Positions 4,859 to 6,773 of a DNA stretch of 6,773 bases are shown one piece after another. Within the stretch, counting starts at the first letter, position 1. Each line of letters opens with the position of its first letter. Under the pieces are notes generated by a model. The model worked only from the letters and a program-made list of their open reading frames with translations, did not search any database and was not told the DNA's origin. The stretch spans positions 1 through 6,773 of the forward strand of contig DATHSN010000301.1 in assembly GCA_035464115.1 (NCBI GenBank). The letters are read 5' to 3'. This stretch comes from DATHSN01 sp035464115. Lineage in GTDB: Bacteria; Actinomycetota; Acidimicrobiia; Acidimicrobiales; SKKL01. A program made the position numbers and the translations under genes.

Positions 4859-6148
4859 ATGGAGCGCTTCGAGATCGAGGGCGGTCGGCCCCTGGTGGGC
4901 ACGGTCCGCCCCGCCGGCAACAAGAACTCGGCCCTGCCGATGCTGGCCGCCACCCTGCTCGCCGACACCCCCACGCGCCTGCGCGACGTGCCCGACATCG
5001 GCGACGTGCGCACGATGCTGGCGCTGCTCGAGTCGCTCGGCGCCAAGGTGGTCGAGGAAGGCGACGGGGTGGTCGTGGTCGACCCGGCCGACCTGCGTCC
5101 CGGCCCGCTCGACCGCGAGCTGTGCGCCCGCATCCGGGCCTCGCTGCTGCTCGCCGGCCCGCTCGTCGCCCGCTTCGGCGAGGTGACGTTGCCGCCCCCG
5201 GGCGGCGACACCATCGGCCGACGCCGCAACGACACCCACTGGCACGCCCTCGGCGCCCTCGGCGCCGAGCTCACCGAAGGCACCGACGGCGACCTGTGCC
5301 TCACCGCCGCCGGTCGGCTCCACGGTGCCGACGTGCTGCTCGACGAGGCGTCGGTGATGGCCACCGAGAACGCGCTCATGGCCGCGTCGCTGGCGGCGGG
5401 CACCACGGTGATCCGCAACGCCGCCTCCGAGCCCCACGTGCAGGACCTGTGCCACCTGCTCGTCGCCATGGGCGCGTCGATCTCGGGCATCGGGTCGAAC
5501 CTGCTCGTCGTCGAGGGCGCCGAGAGCCTCTCGGGGGCCGAGGCCACCATCTCCCCCGACTACATGGAGATCGGCTCGTTCATCGGCCTCGGCGCGGTCA
5601 CCGCGGGCGATCTGCGCATCGGGCCGCTCCGCCACGACGACCTGCGCATGATCATCTCGAAGTTCGACCTGCTCGGGGTGCGGGTCGTGGCCGACGGCGA
5701 CCACCTGCTCGTCCCCGACGACCAGACGCTCGAGGTCCGCGACGACCACGGCGGCAAGATCCCCCGCATCCACGAGGCGCCGTGGCCGGGCTTCCCCGCC
5801 GACCTCATGTCGATCGCGCTGGTGGTGGCCACCCAGGCCACCGGCACGGTCCTGTTGCACCAGTGGATGTTCGAGAGCCGGCTCTACTTCACCGACCGGC
5901 TCATCGAGATGGGGGCCCGCATCATCGTGGCCGACCCCCACCGCGCCGTGATCACCGGCCCCACCCCGCTGGTCGGCGCCCGCCTCAACAGCCCCGACAT
6001 CCGCGCCGGGATGGCGCTGCTCATGGCGTCGCTGTGCGCCGAGGGGCGCTCCACCATCGCCAACATCCGCCAGATCGACCGCGGCTACGAGCGCATCGAC
6101 GAGAAGCTCCGCGCCCTCGGCGCCAGCATCGTGCGGGGCGAGGGGTAG
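4859..6148 (+). CDS. murA: UDP-N-acetylglucosamine 1-carboxyvinyltransferase (MurA family), Cys-to-Asp type
   Basis: MurA transfers enolpyruvate from PEP to UDP-N-acetylglucosamine, the first committed cytoplasmic step of peptidoglycan synthesis. The protein has 429 residues, slightly longer than E. coli MurA (419), and spans both inside-out barrel domains. Residues equivalent to E. coli K22/N23 (K22/N23), R91 (R93), R120 (R122), D231 (D234), D305 (D315), R331 (R341) and R397 (R382) appear present. The loop residue C115, the site of fosfomycin attack, is Asp here (D117 in PPPGGDTIG at 112-120), so natural fosfomycin resistance is expected. Other motifs deviate: RRRNDTHW at 121-128 for the usual ARPVDLH, SVMATENALMA for SVTGTEN, PADLMS for PTDMQ, and HQWMFESR for TETIFENR. 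The C-terminal QIDRGYERIDEKLRALGA (405-422) is canonical. It has its own predicted promoter. A diverged MurA paralog is possible, so the symbol is slightly tentative. Confidence 0.88.
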   Translation: MERFEIEGGRPLVGTVRPAGNKNSALPMLAATLLADTPTRLRDVPDIGDVRTMLALLESLGAKVVEEGDGVVVVDPADLRPGPLDRELCARIRASLLLAGPLVARFGEVTLPPPGGDTIGRRRNDTHWHALGALGAELTEGTDGDLCLTAAGRLHGADVLLDEASVMATENALMAASLAAGTTVIRNAASEPHVQDLCHLLVAMGASISGIGSNLLVVEGAESLSGAEATISPDYMEIGSFIGLGAVTAGDLRIGPLRHDDLRMIISKFDLLGVRVVADGDHLLVPDDQTLEVRDDHGGKIPRIHEAPWPGFPADLMSIALVVATQATGTVLLHQWMFESRLYFTDRLIEMGARIIVADPHRAVITGPTPLVGARLNSPDIRAGMALLMASLCAEGRSTIANIRQIDRGYERIDEKLRALGASIVRGEG

Positions 6149-6150
6149 CC

Positions 6151-6172
6151 GACCGACCCGAGCGGGTGGGTC
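6151..6172. terminator. Inverted repeat between convergent genes, candidate bidirectional terminator
   Basis: Two 10-base arms (6151-6160 and 6163-6172) pair with one G/G mismatch around a 2-nt centre (AG), so the hairpin loop would be slightly larger. It begins 2 nt after the murA stop and overlaps the stop codon of the convergent gene. That placement, in the only gap between two converging genes, suits a shared terminator. No T-runs flank it, so any intrinsic termination would be of the U-less type suggested for actinobacteria. Confidence 0.5.
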
Positions 6173-6773
6173 AGGACCGCACCGGGTCCGACAGCGGCAC
6201 CAGCTCGTCCTCGCCGGTCTCGTCGTCCTCGAGCAGCCGCCAGCCACAGCGCTCGGCGAGCAGGTTCTGGCCCTCCTCGGGGCCCGACGCGATGAGCTCG
6301 TCGCCGACCGCCAGGCGGGCCAGGCCGCGGGGCCGGTACAGGTACGACCCGCCCCGACGGACGGCCAGCACGTGGAAGCCGGGCTCGATGTCGAGCTGCA
6401 GCTCGGCGAGGGTGGCCCCGTCGGCCTCGGATCCGGCGGCGACGGGCATCCGCACCACGACCTCGTCGGAGTCGCCGAGGGCGATGCCCAAGATGGGGTG
6501 CACGTCTTCCTTGCGCTGGATGAGCCACACCATCTGCTGAGCCTGGTCGCCGAGGTCCTCGGCGGCCTGGGCCAGGTGGAGCAGGCCCCGCAGCGGGGCC
6601 GGGTCGGTGTCGGCGGCGGCGGCGCGCAGCACCCAGAGCTCGAGGCGGTCCTTCATCTCGTCGAGGCGGTCCTCGAGGTGCTCGACCTCGGCGGCCAGGC
6701 CGGCGTCGCGGAACACCAGCGCCGAGTAGGCGAGACCCACCGCCACCTCCGAGAGGTTCTTCATCTCGACGAG
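6171..6773 (-). CDS. PhoU-like/TrkA-C (RCK_C) domain protein, C-terminal 200 residues (5' end outside window)
   Basis: This is a cytoplasmic regulatory protein of the kind associated with potassium or other cation transport. The frame stays open to the right edge, and the first visible residues continue a helix, so the N-terminus is probably missing; the ATG at 6764 is likely internal. Numbering from that Met, residues 1-85 form a helical PhoU-like half (EVAVGLAYSALVFRD at 6-20, LAAEVEHLEDRLDEMKDRLE at 23-42). Residues 98-165 form a TrkA-C domain: DSDEVVVRMPVAAGSEADG at 98-116, then a LAELQLDIEPGFHVLAVRRG strand/helix region at 119-138, and VGDELIASGPEEG at 153-165. The TrkA-C domain is known to bind small ligands such as cyclic di-AMP in some families. 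An acidic tail (178-187) ends the protein. There is no membrane segment in the visible part. Its transporter partner would lie outside the window. Confidence 0.83.
   Translation of the reverse strand, partial: LVEMKNLSEVAVGLAYSALVFRDAGLAAEVEHLEDRLDEMKDRLELWVLRAAAADTDPAPLRGLLHLAQAAEDLGDQAQQMVWLIQRKEDVHPILGIALGDSDEVVVRMPVAAGSEADGATLAELQLDIEPGFHVLAVRRGGSYLYRPRGLARLAVGDELIASGPEEGQNLLAERCGWRLLEDDETGEDELVPLSDPVRS

Noticed and set aside
4784..6247. Long minus-strand reading frame opposite the murA-like gene, and the plus-strand frame at 5122-6540
   Set aside because: Both are low-complexity translations in the shadow of a clear enzyme gene and cross its end into the convergent gene.
1..6773. Mobile element, CRISPR array, toxin-antitoxin or phage-defence system
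   Set aside because: I see no transposase, integrase, direct-repeat array, tRNA-like attachment site or nuclease/toxin gene. Gene composition looks uniform and housekeeping in type.

Overview
The window is high-GC DNA with a strong third-position G/C bias, so long spurious reading frames lie opposite nearly every gene. A mycothiol S-conjugate amidase points to a mycothiol-making actinobacterium. This, the Asp-type MurA and the TAGNNT-like -10 elements would suit a deep-branching, motile lineage such as Acidimicrobiia, but that placement is an inference. I see no mobile element, CRISPR array, tRNA, rRNA or phage signature.

Layout, left to right. (1) On the minus strand lies the first 295 residues of a transmembrane chemoreceptor that runs off the left edge. 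It appears to lack a HAMP domain. (2) A 116-bp gap holds a small inverted repeat. (3) A compact minus-strand operon reads from right to left: mca (mycothiol S-conjugate amidase), a stand-alone SCP2-like protein, and a tandem-GNAT acetyltransferase. The gaps are 3 and 2 nt. (4) A 102-bp divergent promoter region follows. (5) On the plus strand are an NfeD-family membrane protein and a stomatin/paraslipin (SPFH) protein, joined by a TGATG stop/start overlap. (6) Further plus-strand and with its own near-leaderless promoter is a MurA-family enolpyruvyl transferase carrying Asp in place of the catalytic-loop Cys. (7) Convergent with it, and running off the right edge, is a protein with a PhoU-like helical domain and a TrkA-C (RCK_C) domain. 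A near-perfect inverted repeat sits between these two convergent genes.

Functionally the window is a patchwork of envelope and redox housekeeping: thiol detoxification (mca), membrane microdomain maintenance (NfeD/SPFH), peptidoglycan precursor synthesis (murA), ion-transport regulation (PhoU/TrkA-C) and chemotaxis. I do not see a clearly new multi-gene system. The points most worth checking are the HAMP-less receptor, the divergent Asp-type MurA, and the mca/SCP2/tandem-GNAT operon. The last encodes, as separate proteins, the fold types that are fused in Eis acetyltransferases.
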